Origin: Bradyrhizobium betae
Lineage (GTDB): Bacteria > Pseudomonadota > Alphaproteobacteria > Rhizobiales > Xanthobacteraceae
NCBI RefSeq assembly: GCF_008932115.1
Contig: NZ_CP044543.1
Span: 1,674,001-1,738,000 of the forward strand
Length of the DNA: 64,000 nt
Direction of reading: 5' to 3'
Positions 56,152 through 64,000 of the stretch are shown piece after piece. The notes below the pieces were generated by a model. That model had not been told where the DNA came from. It worked only from the letters and a program-made list of their open reading frames with translations, and did no database searches. A program made the translations under genes and the position numbers. Position 1 is the first letter of the stretch. Every line of letters begins with the position of its first letter.

Positions 56152-56907
56152 TTATCGCCGCACCCGCCGCGCAGGACGCGCATCATCGACCGAGGCTGCG
56201 AGGGCAGCGTCGAGCAGGTCGGTCGGGCCGCCCAGCGCACGCGTCAGGCGGATCGCGGCCTTCAGCAGCAGCGATGTCATCGTCTTGATCGTGTCCCGCG
56301 TGAAGCGCGGCTTCGGCCCCGAGAGCGACAGCGCACCAACACACTTTCCGCCGGGACCGAACACCGGACAGGCGAGCCCGGCGCAATCGGGATCGCGCTC
56401 GCCGAACGACACGGCGATGCCCCCCTCGCGGATCTCGTCATAGGCCTCGCCCTTCTCGCCGTCGAAGGCCAGGATAACCCGCCCGGCCGCTCCCCGATCG
56501 AGCGGCAGCAGAGCGCCCGCCTCGACCCGGTCGAGCGTCGAATGTTGGGAATCGACGCGAAAGACACAGAGCCTGCGCCTGGAATCATGCCGCACATGGT
56601 ACGATGGGCTTTCGGTGCCGTCGGCCACGAGCTGGCGCAGCAGCGGCATGACGCGATCATGCAGGCTGTTGCTGCGCTGGTAGATCGCGCCGAGCCGGAA
56701 CGGCGTCGGGCCGAGATGGTAACGGCCGTCGGCGAGCTGAACGAGATAGCCGAACTCCTGCAGCGAGGTCATCAGCCGCAGCAGCGTGCTCTTGTACATC
56801 TTGGTGCGACGCGCGAGCTCCGCCAGCGTCATCGGCTCCAGCGTATCCTCGAAGGCCGCGAGGATGGTCAGAGCACGATCGACGGCGGCGACACCGGGCG
56901 AAGGCAT
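56152..56907 (-). CDS. IclR-family regulator
   Basis: A 251-residue IclR protein. HTH: ALTILAAFEDTLEPMTLAEL, ARRTKMYKSTLLRLMTSLQ; effector domain with LPLDRGAAGRVILAF and PVFGPGGKCVGALSLSGP. It is the last gene of the minus-strand catabolic operon and ends five bases from the GntR gene. It is the best candidate for binding the 23-bp palindrome at 60391-60413, far upstream at the operon's promoter. Confidence 0.9.
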   Translation of the reverse strand: MPSPGVAAVDRALTILAAFEDTLEPMTLAELARRTKMYKSTLLRLMTSLQEFGYLVQLADGRYHLGPTPFRLGAIYQRSNSLHDRVMPLLRQLVADGTESPSYHVRHDSRRRLCVFRVDSQHSTLDRVEAGALLPLDRGAAGRVILAFDGEKGEAYDEIREGGIAVSFGERDPDCAGLACPVFGPGGKCVGALSLSGPKPRFTRDTIKTMTSLLLKAAIRLTRALGGPTDLLDAALAASVDDARPARRVRR

Positions 56908-56915
56908 ACAGTCTC

Positions 56916-57797
56916 CTACTCTGGGAATCCGGAGGGATCGATCAGCTTGGCGATGACCGGAAAGTACGCATCGCCCATGCCCTTGTCGATCGTCTCCTCG
57001 AAGATCTCGTGTATCAGCGCCGCGCCGCGCAAGTTCAGCCCGGCCTGGGCACCCAGCTCCAGTGCGTAGGACAGGTCCTTCATCGCATATTCAGTCGAGA
57101 AGGCGCGCAGCGGAAACTCCCTGGCGACAATCGCCTTCATGCCGTGGTTGCGAAGTGCAAAACTGTCCGCCGAGCCCTTTGACAGCGTCTCCAGCAACAG
57201 CTTCGGCTCGACGCCGCTGTGCTTGGCGATCGCGACGGCCTCGGCCAGCGCGTTCACCGTCTCGAACAGCACCATGTTGTTGAGGATTTTCGTCACCTGC
57301 CCCGCCCCGGTGCCGCCGCAAAGAGTGACGTCGGTGGCGAAATGCCGGATCAGCGGCTCGACCTTCGAAAATTGCTCGGGCGTAGCGCCGACCATGACGC
57401 TCAGCGTGCCGTCCTGCGCCGCCTGGCGGGTGCGCGCGATCGGTGCATCGATCCAGAGCGCGCCCTTGTCCGCGAGTTGCTTGGCGAAGGCCCGCGTCAG
57501 GCCGACGTCGGAGGTACCGAGATCGATCACGGTCTGGCCGCTCCTGATCGCCGGCAGGATGCCCGAGAAGACCGACATCACGTGTTTGGCGCTGGGCAGG
57601 CAAAGAAAGATTGTTTCGCTGCCGCCGACCAGATCTTCGACCGACTTCGCCGCTGTCGCACCATCGGCCACGATCCGCGCCAGGGGCTCCGCGGCGAGAT
57701 CAAACGCAAGCATGGCCCGTCCGCTCTTGCGCAAGAGATTGCGACAGATCGGCTCGCCCATGACGCCGAGACCGATGAACCCGATCACACCAGACAT
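56916..57797 (-). CDS. NAD(P)-dependent 3-hydroxyisobutyrate dehydrogenase-family enzyme
   Basis: A 293-residue beta-hydroxyacid dehydrogenase: Rossmann motif GFIGLGVMGEPICRNLL, DAPIARTRQAAQDGTLSVMV substrate loop, and NNMVLFETVNALAEAVAIAK with the active-site Lys just before it (KILNN). The family oxidises 3-hydroxyisobutyrate, tartronate semialdehyde, glyoxylate or similar. The DAPIAR loop differs from DAPVSGG of HIBADH, so substrate is uncertain. The AGGAG before the ATG follows an intercistronic hairpin. Confidence 0.88.
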   Translation of the reverse strand: MSGVIGFIGLGVMGEPICRNLLRKSGRAMLAFDLAAEPLARIVADGATAAKSVEDLVGGSETIFLCLPSAKHVMSVFSGILPAIRSGQTVIDLGTSDVGLTRAFAKQLADKGALWIDAPIARTRQAAQDGTLSVMVGATPEQFSKVEPLIRHFATDVTLCGGTGAGQVTKILNNMVLFETVNALAEAVAIAKHSGVEPKLLLETLSKGSADSFALRNHGMKAIVAREFPLRAFSTEYAMKDLSYALELGAQAGLNLRGAALIHEIFEETIDKGMGDAYFPVIAKLIDPSGFPE

Positions 57798-57824
57798 TCC
57801 GTATTCTCCTCGAAAATCTTGCGG

Positions 57825-57850
57825 CCGGACGAGCGCGAGTGCCCGTCCGG
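57825..57850 (-). other. Intercistronic hairpin downstream of binding-protein gene
   Basis: CCGGACG (57825-57831) pairs with CGTCCGG (57844-57850) around a 12-base loop, just past the binding-protein stop. It probably stabilises the upstream mRNA part so that the binding protein is made in excess. Confidence 0.5.
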
Positions 57851-57860
57851 TCGGCGTAGT

Positions 57861-59057
57861 TTACTTCACAAGCGGACAGCCGCCTTCGCTCATCGGCCGG
57901 AACACCTCTTCGCCCGGCTTGGAGCTGACGACCTTGTAATAGTCGTACTTGTATTTGGACTCCTCCGGCTTCTTCACCTGCACCAGATACATCGTGTGCA
58001 GTACGCGCCCGTCGGGACGGATCGTAACGTTCTTGTTGTAGGCGTCGTTGACCTTCATCTCGTGCATCTTTGCGGCGACGGCCGTCGCATCCGTGGTGCC
58101 CGCGGCCTTCACGGCGGCGAGATAATGATGAACGCCGCTATAGACGCCGGCTTGCACCATGCTCGCGACCTTGCCGTTCATCAGCGCCGCATAGCGCTTC
58201 GACCAGGCGCGGGTCTCCTCGTTGAGATCCCAATAGAACGAGGTCGTTACCTGCAGGCCCTGGGTAACCTTCAGTCCCAACGAATCCACGTCGGTGATGA
58301 AGACGAGGAGACCGGCAAGCTTCTGGCCGCCTTCGACGACGCCGAACTCGCCGGCCTGCTTGATTGCGGTCTGCACGTCCGCACCCGAGGTCGCGAGCCC
58401 GACCACGTCGGCCTTCGAGCCCTGTGCTTGCAACAGGAACGAAGCGAAATCGGCGGTGCCGAGCGGGTGCGCGGCCGAGCCGATCACCTTGCCGCCCGCC
58501 GCTTCGATGAATTTCGTGGCGTCACGCTGGAGCGCGTGGCCGAACGCGTAGTCGGCCGTCACGAAATACCAGGTCTTGCCGCCGGCCCGCGTGATCGCGT
58601 CGCTGGTGAGCTTCGACAGCGCATAGGTGTCGTAGTTGAAGTGAAAGCTGACCGGGGAACAGGATTTTCCGGTGAAATCGGACGAGCCCGGCCCCGAGAT
58701 CACGAAGATCCTGTTCTTCTGCTTGGCGACTTCCAGGATGGCGAAACCGGCGGAAGACGCCGCGCCATCCGCAATCATGTCGACGCCTTCATTGTCGAAC
58801 CATTTTCGCGCGGTGGCCGAGGCAATGTCCGGCTTGTTCTGGTGATCGGCCGAGACGATCTCGATCTTCTTGCCGAGCAGCTCGTTGCCGAAGTCCTCCG
58901 CTGCGAGCTTTGCCGCGGCGACCGAGCCGCGCCCGCCATTGTCGGCGAACACGCCGGACTGGTCGTTGAGCACGCCGATCCTGATGACGTTGTCCGCCGC
59001 AAGTGCGGCGCCCGTCTGGGCGGCCAGAATGGCCGCCATCATCCAACGCAACTTCAT
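57861..59057 (-). CDS. Branched-chain-amino-acid-type ABC substrate-binding protein (LivK family)
   Basis: A 398-residue periplasmic protein: signal peptide MKLRWMMAAILAAQTGAALA, then the Peripla_BP_6 fold (IRIGVLNDQSGVFADNGGRG, VDMIADGAASSAGFAILEVA, YFVTADYAFGHALQRDATK). This branch of LivK proteins commonly binds aromatic acids or other carboxylates rather than amino acids. No permease or ATPase gene is in the operon, so it must share a transporter encoded elsewhere. Confidence 0.92.
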   Translation of the reverse strand: MKLRWMMAAILAAQTGAALAADNVIRIGVLNDQSGVFADNGGRGSVAAAKLAAEDFGNELLGKKIEIVSADHQNKPDIASATARKWFDNEGVDMIADGAASSAGFAILEVAKQKNRIFVISGPGSSDFTGKSCSPVSFHFNYDTYALSKLTSDAITRAGGKTWYFVTADYAFGHALQRDATKFIEAAGGKVIGSAAHPLGTADFASFLLQAQGSKADVVGLATSGADVQTAIKQAGEFGVVEGGQKLAGLLVFITDVDSLGLKVTQGLQVTTSFYWDLNEETRAWSKRYAALMNGKVASMVQAGVYSGVHHYLAAVKAAGTTDATAVAAKMHEMKVNDAYNKNVTIRPDGRVLHTMYLVQVKKPEESKYKYDYYKVVSSKPGEEVFRPMSEGGCPLVK

Positions 59058-59072
59058 AACATACGCTCCCTT

Positions 59073-59930
59073 TTACGAATTTTGCTTGTCGATTATGTCT
59101 TGCAGCACCGGCGCGATGTAGCGCCGGAACTGGATTGGGTTCTCGCTCATCGGAAAATGGCCGAGCCGCTCCATGATGGTGGCCTTGGCACCGGGAATGC
59201 CGGCGGCGGTCCGCAACGTGTCCTCCGGCGTGCAGGAAAAGTCGTATTCGCCGGTGAGGAGATAGAGCGGGCACTGATCGACATTGATGGCGCCGGTGCG
59301 CCCGCGCAAATCGCCGTCGACCCGATAGAAATAGAGATCACCCTTGAAGATGCCGGGGCCGCCCTGCTTGTAGCCCCACAGCGTCTCGTTGCGTGCGGCC
59401 TCCGGGCCGTTGGGCGCGATCAGCCCGGACACCAACGCGGCGCAGACCTCGCCGCCGTGAACGTCAGGGCGATTGAGCCAGGTCGTGTCGTACCAGGGCT
59501 GCTGGAAGTCCGCGGCCTCGAGCCCGATCAGCGCGCGAAACTCACGGGCGTGTTCGATGGCGAGATTGAGCACGATGCGGCCACCGATCGAGCAGCCCAT
59601 CACCACCGGCCGCTCCAGCTTCAGCGCCTTGCAGAAGGCGCGGATGGCCGAAGTGTAGCTCGCGGTGGTCAGGCGATATTCGTTGCCATACTGGCTGTCA
59701 GGCGGATTGGACTTGCCGTGCCAGGGCATGTCGAAGGCGATGACGCGGAAGTTTTTGGTCAACTCCTCGTCGGCGAGCAGATGACGCCACTGCCGGGCGT
59801 CGGATCCTGCCGTGTGCAGACAGACCAGCGGAATGCCGCTGCCGTTCTCCTCGAAATAGATCCGGTTGATCTCGCCGTCGATCTCGACGTGCACGTAGCG
59901 GCCGACGATCGGTTCGATGAAGCCGCTCAT
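59073..59930 (-). CDS. Alpha/beta hydrolase
   Basis: A 285-residue alpha/beta-hydrolase: oxyanion-hole HTAGSDARQW, nucleophile Ser114 in MGCSIGGR, acidic residue in LTGEYDFSCTPED, and His in RLGHFPMSENP. Related to ring-cleavage-product hydrolases and lactonases of catabolic operons. It overlaps the SCP2-like gene by four bases (ATGA) and is followed after 15 bases by the binding-protein gene. The substrate is unknown. Confidence 0.9.
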   Translation of the reverse strand: MSGFIEPIVGRYVHVEIDGEINRIYFEENGSGIPLVCLHTAGSDARQWRHLLADEELTKNFRVIAFDMPWHGKSNPPDSQYGNEYRLTTASYTSAIRAFCKALKLERPVVMGCSIGGRIVLNLAIEHAREFRALIGLEAADFQQPWYDTTWLNRPDVHGGEVCAALVSGLIAPNGPEAARNETLWGYKQGGPGIFKGDLYFYRVDGDLRGRTGAINVDQCPLYLLTGEYDFSCTPEDTLRTAAGIPGAKATIMERLGHFPMSENPIQFRRYIAPVLQDIIDKQNS

Positions 59931-60370
59931 GACGCGCCCCCAAAGCCGTTTTGGCGAGGCAAGGCGAGCAAATCCTTGAAGTATTGCAGATGCGCCATGA
60001 AGGGATGCAGATCGCCTTCAAGGCTTGCCTCTCCGCGCTTGGTCAACGCCAGCAGGTCATGCCAGCCGGCCGGAGGCATGGCCTGCCAATAGGCGGCGAA
60101 TGCGGCCGGCGTCGCGCGATAGGCGAAACGCCAGGAACGCATCAGGACCGGCGCAGGCGTCATGTCGACAATCTGTCCGGCGCGGATCGCGACATGAAAC
60201 GGCTGCGTGGTTGGCCCAAGCAGGCAATCGACGTCGAGCCAGCGGCCGCGCGCTGTCAGCGCCGCGTCGCGCGCCAGCAATTCCGGGATGGCCTTGAAGC
60301 CTTCGAAGATCGCCTCTGGTGTGTGCGTCACCGGCGGATCAGCGTTTGGGCTGGCACATTGGAATGCCAT
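59927..60370 (-). CDS. SCP2-like sterol-carrier domain protein
   Basis: A 147-residue soluble protein. The C-terminal hundred residues (FHVAIRAGQIVDMTPAP, FAYRATPAAFAAYWQAMP, GEASLEGDLHPFMAHLQYFK) match the SCP2-like hydrophobic-ligand-binding fold. First gene of the minus-strand operon, translationally coupled to the hydrolase. It may bind a hydrophobic substrate or CoA ester and present it to the hydrolase; that is inferred. Confidence 0.75.
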   Translation of the reverse strand: MAFQCASPNADPPVTHTPEAIFEGFKAIPELLARDAALTARGRWLDVDCLLGPTTQPFHVAIRAGQIVDMTPAPVLMRSWRFAYRATPAAFAAYWQAMPPAGWHDLLALTKRGEASLEGDLHPFMAHLQYFKDLLALPRQNGFGGAS

Positions 60371-60390
60371 GGTTTCGTCCCTCGGATTTA

Positions 60391-60413
60391 ATCGTTCTGT
60401 TAGACAGAACGAT
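60391..60413. promoter_or_regulatory. Perfect 23-bp palindrome at the catabolic operon promoter
   Basis: A 10+3+10 inverted repeat (half-site ATCGTTCTGT, spacer TAG) centred 32 bases upstream of the SCP2-like start. A further CGTTCT half-site lies at 60430-60435, with repeated TTCTAT between. Size and position suit the operator of the IclR protein encoded at the operon's end. Confidence 0.75.
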
Positions 60414-60641
60414 ATTCTATTTCTATTGCCGTTCTATACAGACCTCGCGCGTGAACTCAAGTCCCGGCCGATGTTGTGGGATGGCGCTACAGCGATCAGG
60501 CAAGGGCCGATGTTCGAGGGAATCAAGCGACGGACGCACAACGCTTGCCGATGTGAGCGACCTGGCTAAAGGATCAGCCGATCATCAGACCGGGCGCCGA
60601 GAGCGCGATTGAGACAATCGCGACCTCGCCATCAAGCTTCC

Positions 60642-61114
60642 TCAGGCGAGCACATCCGCCGCGACCGCTTTCAGGACATCCCGCACGTCGGTGGGCTTGA
60701 GCCGCACCTGCAAGCCGCGCTGGCCACCATTGAGAAAGACCTGGTCATGCGCGAGCGCGCTCTGCTCGATCACAGTGCGCACAAGCTTGCGCGCCCGAAC
60801 GGGCTGATGCCGCCAACCTTGTAACCGGTGACGCGCTCGGCTTCGGGCGGCTTCATCATCTGTGCGGACTTCCCGCCGGCGGCAGCGGCGAGCTTCTTCA
60901 TCGAGACTTCCTGATCCGACGGAACGACGACGCAGACAGGCTTGCCGTCCACCTGCGCCATCAGCGTCTTCAGCACGCGCGCCGGTTCCTCGCCGAGCGC
61001 GGCGGCCGCCTGGAGCCCGATGCTCTCGGCATCAGGGTCGTAGTCGTAAGTGTGAACGGAGAAGGCGACGCCGGCGGCCGTGAGCGCTCGGGTGGCTGGG
61101 GTGACTTTGGACAT
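60642..61114 (-). pseudogene. ybaK: YbaK/EbsC-type Cys-tRNA(Pro) deacylase with one-base frameshift
   Basis: The frame opened by ATG 61114 gives the first two-thirds of a YbaK protein (MSKVTPATRALTAAGVAFSV, LGEEPARVLKTLMAQ, GGISPFG) but ends early at 60770. The rest of the family sequence (RKLVRTVIEQ, DQVFLNGGQRGLQV, then DVLKAVAADVLA) continues in another frame to 60642. Adding one base in the GGGCGCGC tract near 60790-60796 restores a 157-residue protein of normal length. Either a real inactivating mutation or a sequencing error. The intact enzyme would clear Cys-tRNA(Pro). Confidence 0.85.
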
Positions 61115-61130
61115 GGACGGTATTTACCAC

Positions 61131-61216
61131 CGTCATTGCGAGGAGCGAAGCGACGAAGCAATCCAGAATCCCACCGCGGAAACAGTCTGGATTGCTTCGC
61201 TTTGCTCGCAATGACG
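61131..61216. repeat. RPE-like intergenic palindromic element
   Basis: An 86-bp element: outer arms CGTCATTGCGA / TCGCAATGACG (11 bp, perfect) and inner arms GAAGCAATCCAGA / TCTGGATTGCTTC (13 bp, perfect, 61155-61167 and 61186-61198). This sequence type is dispersed in many copies in Bradyrhizobium and relatives. It lies between fdsA and ybaK and may fold into a long mRNA stem that ends or stabilises the fdsA transcript. Confidence 0.85.
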
Positions 61217-61224
61217 GCGGAGTA

Positions 61225-63993
61225 CTACTCCGCCGCGTCCCGCATCTCGGCCCGCTCGGCTCTCGCCGCGCAGAACTTGAACTCCGGGATTTTGCCGAAG
61301 GGATCAAGCGCCGGGTTCGTGAGCAGGTTCGCCGCCGCCTCCGCGTAGCAGAACGGCATGAACACCATGTTCTCCGGCACGTCGCGATCGGAGCGGACCT
61401 TGACCTCGACCGCGCCGCGGCGGGTCTCGAGCCGGATGAAATCGCCCGGCGCGAGCTTCTTCTTGCGCATGTCCTTCGGCGACATGAAGGCGACCGCCTC
61501 CGGCTCGATCTGGTCGAGCACTTGGGCGCGGCGCGTCATCGAGCCGGTGTGCCAATGCTCGAGCACGCGGCCTGTCGAGAGCACCATCGGATATTCGGCG
61601 TCCGGCACTTCGTCGGGCGGGATGACCTTGGCTGGCACGATCTTGCCGCGACCGCTGGCGGTCGGGAAGCCCGTCGTGAAGATGATCTCGTTGCCGGGCA
61701 CGTCGGGACCGTCGACGGGGTAGGTAACGGCGCCTTCGCGCACCAACCGTTCCCAAGTGATGTTCTTCAGCGACGGCATCAATTGCGCCATCTCGGTGAA
61801 GACGTCGCCCGGGCCGGCATAATTCCAGGGCAGGCCCATGCGCTTGCCGATCTCCTGGATGATCCAGAGATCCTGGCGGGCATCGCCCGGCGGCTTGACG
61901 ACCTGGCGCGCGAGCTGCACGCGGCGATCAGTGTTGGTGAAGGACCCGTCCTTCTCGGCAAAGGCCGAGGCCGGCAGGATGACATCGGCGTGGAAGGCGG
62001 TCTCGGTGACGAAGAGATCCTGCACCACGAGATGGTCGAGCATGGCGAGCGCCTGCCGCGCATGCTGAAGATCGGGATCCGACATCGCGGGGTTCTCACC
62101 CTCGATATACATGCCTTTGATTTCGCCGGCATGGATCGCGTTCATGATCTCGACCACGGTCAGGCCGCGGACGGGATCGAGATCCTGGTCCCACATCTTT
62201 TCAAAAGCCCCGCGCAAATCGTCGCGGCTGACCGGCTGATAATCCGGCAGGAACATCGGGATCAGGCCAGCGTCGGAGGCACCCTGCACGTTGTTCTGGC
62301 CGCGCAGCGGATGCAGGCCGGTGCCTGGACGGCCGACCTGGCCGGTGATCAGCGCGAGCGCGATCAGGCAACGCGCATTGTCGGTGCCGTGAACGTGCTG
62401 GCTGATGCCCATGCCCCAGAAGATGATCGACGACTTTGCACGCGCATAGATCCGCGCGACCTCGCGCAGGGTCTGCGCCGGGATGCCGCAGATCGCTTCC
62501 ATCTTCTCCGGCGTGAACTCCTTGATCTTCTCCTTGAGGTCCTCGAACCCTTCGGTGTAGCCGGCGATGTACTGATCGTCGGTCAGGCCTTCGGTGATGA
62601 TCGTGTTGATCATCGCATTCAGCATGGCGACGTCGGAGCCGGGCTTGAACTGCAGATGCTTGGTCGCGTGCCGCGACAGCGTCTGCCGGCGCGGATCCAT
62701 CACGAACAGTTTTGCACCGTTCTGCTTGACGGCGTTCTTGATGAAGGTCGCGGCGACCGGATGGTTCACGGTCGGGTTGGCGCCGATCACGATGATGACC
62801 TCGGCATCCATCGCGGCTGCGAATGGCGCCGACACCGCGCCCGAGCTCAGGCCTTCGAACAGCGCCGCCACCGACGAGGCGTGACACAGCCGGGTGCAGT
62901 GATCGACATTGTTGGAGCCGAAGCCGGTGCGCACCAGCTTCTGGAACAGATAGGCCTCTTCATTGGAGCCCTTGGCCGAGCCGAAGCCGGCCAGCGCCTT
63001 CACGCCGTTCTCGTCGCGGATCTTGACGAGACCCCTGGCGGCGATGTCGAGCGCTTCCTCCCAGCTCGCTTCGCGGAAATGCGTGAAGGGATTGGCCGGA
63101 TCGACCTGGTCGTTGGAATCCTTCTTCGCATTCGGCAGCCGCACCAGCGGCTTGGTCAGCCGATGCGGATGGTGGATGTAGTCGAAGCCGAAGCGGCCCT
63201 TGACGCAAAGACGATTGTGATTGGCCGGACCGTCGCGGCCCTCCGCATAGATCACCTTCTCGTCCTTGACCTCGTAGTTGACCTGGCAGCCGACGCCGCA
63301 GAACGGGCAGAGCGAGTCGACCTTCCGGTCGGCATAGGTGACACGCGTTTGCTTCTCGTCAAGCATCACGGCCGGCATCAACGCGCCGGTCGGGCAGGCC
63401 TGCACGCATTCGCCGCAGGCAACGCAGGTGGATTCGCCCATGGGATCGTCGAAGTCGAACACGATCTTCGAGCCGTGGTTGCGATAAGCCATGCCGATGA
63501 CGTCGTTGACCTGAACCTCGCGGCAGGCGCGCACGCAGAGGCCGCACTGGATGCAGGCGTCGAGATTGACGCGCATCGCCGGATGGCTGGCGTCGGTCGC
63601 CCAGCGCTCGGCAGCTGGAAAGCGGCTCCCGGTGACGCCTGTCGTCTCGGCCCAGTGCCAGAATTTCGAGTCCGGATCGTGCGAGGTTTCCCGCGCCGGC
63701 TGGTCGGCGACGAGCAGCTCCATTACCATCTTCTGCGCCGAGACGGCGCGCGCGCTCTCGGTTTTCACCTTCATGCCGACCGACGGTGTGCGCTTGCAGG
63801 ACGCAGCCAGCACGCGCTCGCCCTCGATCTCGACCATGCAGGCGCGGCAATTGCCGTCGGGGCGATAATCGGGCGCCGGCGAATAGCACAGATGCGGGAT
63901 CTCGCGGCCCTGGCGCTTTGCGACCTGCCAGATCGTCTCGCCGGGATTGGCCTCGACCTGCTTACCGTCGAGTTCGAACGTAACCTTGGTCAT
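61225..63993 (-). CDS. fdsA: NAD-dependent formate dehydrogenase alpha (molybdenum) subunit
   Basis: A 922-residue molybdoprotein that oxidises formate to CO2. N-terminal [2Fe-2S] Cys36, 49, 52, 66; two ferredoxin-type [4Fe-4S] sites Cys147, 150, 153, 157 and Cys190, 193, 196, 200; the molybdopterin-domain [4Fe-4S] Cys229, 232, 236, 263. The metal ligand is Cys370 next to His371 (HCTRLCHASSV), so it is a Cys, not Sec, enzyme. The N-terminal extension marks the FdsABG/NAD-linked type; fdsB and fdsG are expected to the right of the window. No fdsD is seen directly downstream. Confidence 0.92.
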   Translation of the reverse strand: MTKVTFELDGKQVEANPGETIWQVAKRQGREIPHLCYSPAPDYRPDGNCRACMVEIEGERVLAASCKRTPSVGMKVKTESARAVSAQKMVMELLVADQPARETSHDPDSKFWHWAETTGVTGSRFPAAERWATDASHPAMRVNLDACIQCGLCVRACREVQVNDVIGMAYRNHGSKIVFDFDDPMGESTCVACGECVQACPTGALMPAVMLDEKQTRVTYADRKVDSLCPFCGVGCQVNYEVKDEKVIYAEGRDGPANHNRLCVKGRFGFDYIHHPHRLTKPLVRLPNAKKDSNDQVDPANPFTHFREASWEEALDIAARGLVKIRDENGVKALAGFGSAKGSNEEAYLFQKLVRTGFGSNNVDHCTRLCHASSVAALFEGLSSGAVSAPFAAAMDAEVIIVIGANPTVNHPVAATFIKNAVKQNGAKLFVMDPRRQTLSRHATKHLQFKPGSDVAMLNAMINTIITEGLTDDQYIAGYTEGFEDLKEKIKEFTPEKMEAICGIPAQTLREVARIYARAKSSIIFWGMGISQHVHGTDNARCLIALALITGQVGRPGTGLHPLRGQNNVQGASDAGLIPMFLPDYQPVSRDDLRGAFEKMWDQDLDPVRGLTVVEIMNAIHAGEIKGMYIEGENPAMSDPDLQHARQALAMLDHLVVQDLFVTETAFHADVILPASAFAEKDGSFTNTDRRVQLARQVVKPPGDARQDLWIIQEIGKRMGLPWNYAGPGDVFTEMAQLMPSLKNITWERLVREGAVTYPVDGPDVPGNEIIFTTGFPTASGRGKIVPAKVIPPDEVPDAEYPMVLSTGRVLEHWHTGSMTRRAQVLDQIEPEAVAFMSPKDMRKKKLAPGDFIRLETRRGAVEVKVRSDRDVPENMVFMPFCYAEAAANLLTNPALDPFGKIPEFKFCAARAERAEMRDAAE

Positions 63994-64000
63994 TCGGCCG

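Noticed and set aside
57219-60092. 957-codon plus-strand open frame
   Set aside because: Antisense to five well-supported genes; its His/Arg/Asp-rich composition is the usual shadow of high-GC codon usage.

Overview
The window looks like chromosomal DNA of a Bradyrhizobium-type alphaproteobacterium (Rhizobiales). GC is high, coding density is high, and four gene sets typical of that group are present: an exopolysaccharide export cluster with a one-piece BY-kinase, a che operon with two MCP/CheW pairs, an NAD-type formate dehydrogenase alpha subunit, and pobA/pcaHG. A long palindromic element at 61131-61216 resembles intergenic repeats common in Bradyrhizobium. The genus is inferred from gene content, not from a database search. 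I saw no rRNA, tRNA, CRISPR array, insertion sequence or prophage.

Layout. 1-3405: the 3' part of a very large secreted repeat protein with an RTX-like tail, closed by a strong terminator. 3538-10755 (minus): surface polysaccharide genes (three acyltransferase-3 proteins, one hexapeptide acyltransferase, a flippase, a Wzy-like polymerase). 11022-17824 (plus): an O-antigen-ligase-like protein, two related small secreted proteins on either side of a transglutaminase-like cysteine proteinase, a Wzz/BY-kinase co-polymerase, and an unknown membrane protein. 17914-19338 (minus): the priming glycosyl-phosphotransferase. 19686-25233: small, mostly lineage-specific genes (metallophosphatase, VanZ-like, GrlR-like, DUF3551-like).

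25385-36563 (minus) is one chemotaxis-type operon: STAS, cheY, cheA, cheW, mcp, cheW, mcp, cheR, cheB, and a soluble receptor-like protein. An HD-GYP response regulator is divergent from it. 38178-41015: a secreted protein paired with a CHASE2-adenylate cyclase. 41034-45612: 4-hydroxybenzoate to protocatechuate to ring cleavage (pobA, pcaG, pcaH) with AraC- and LysR-type regulators. 45734-48019: a glycosyltransferase and pncB. 48048-52752: a TetR repressor with two operators, an 88-aa protein, and a three-domain LplT-PlsC-acyl-ACP synthetase fusion. 52817-56146: tcuAB with a divergent GntR regulator. 56152-60370 (minus): an unassigned catabolic operon (SCP2-like, alpha/beta hydrolase, Liv-type binding protein, HIBADH-like dehydrogenase, IclR) behind a perfect 23-bp palindrome. 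60642-61114: a ybaK-like gene with a one-base frameshift. 61225-63993: fdsA.

How the genes work together. The first 20 kb is a Wzx/Wzy-type polysaccharide machine with unusually many acyl-modifying enzymes and no visible chain-building glycosyltransferase, so those enzymes must be encoded elsewhere. The centre handles signalling: chemotaxis, probable c-di-GMP hydrolysis and cAMP synthesis. The last third handles carbon catabolism, each block with its own regulator and, in three cases, a clear palindromic operator.
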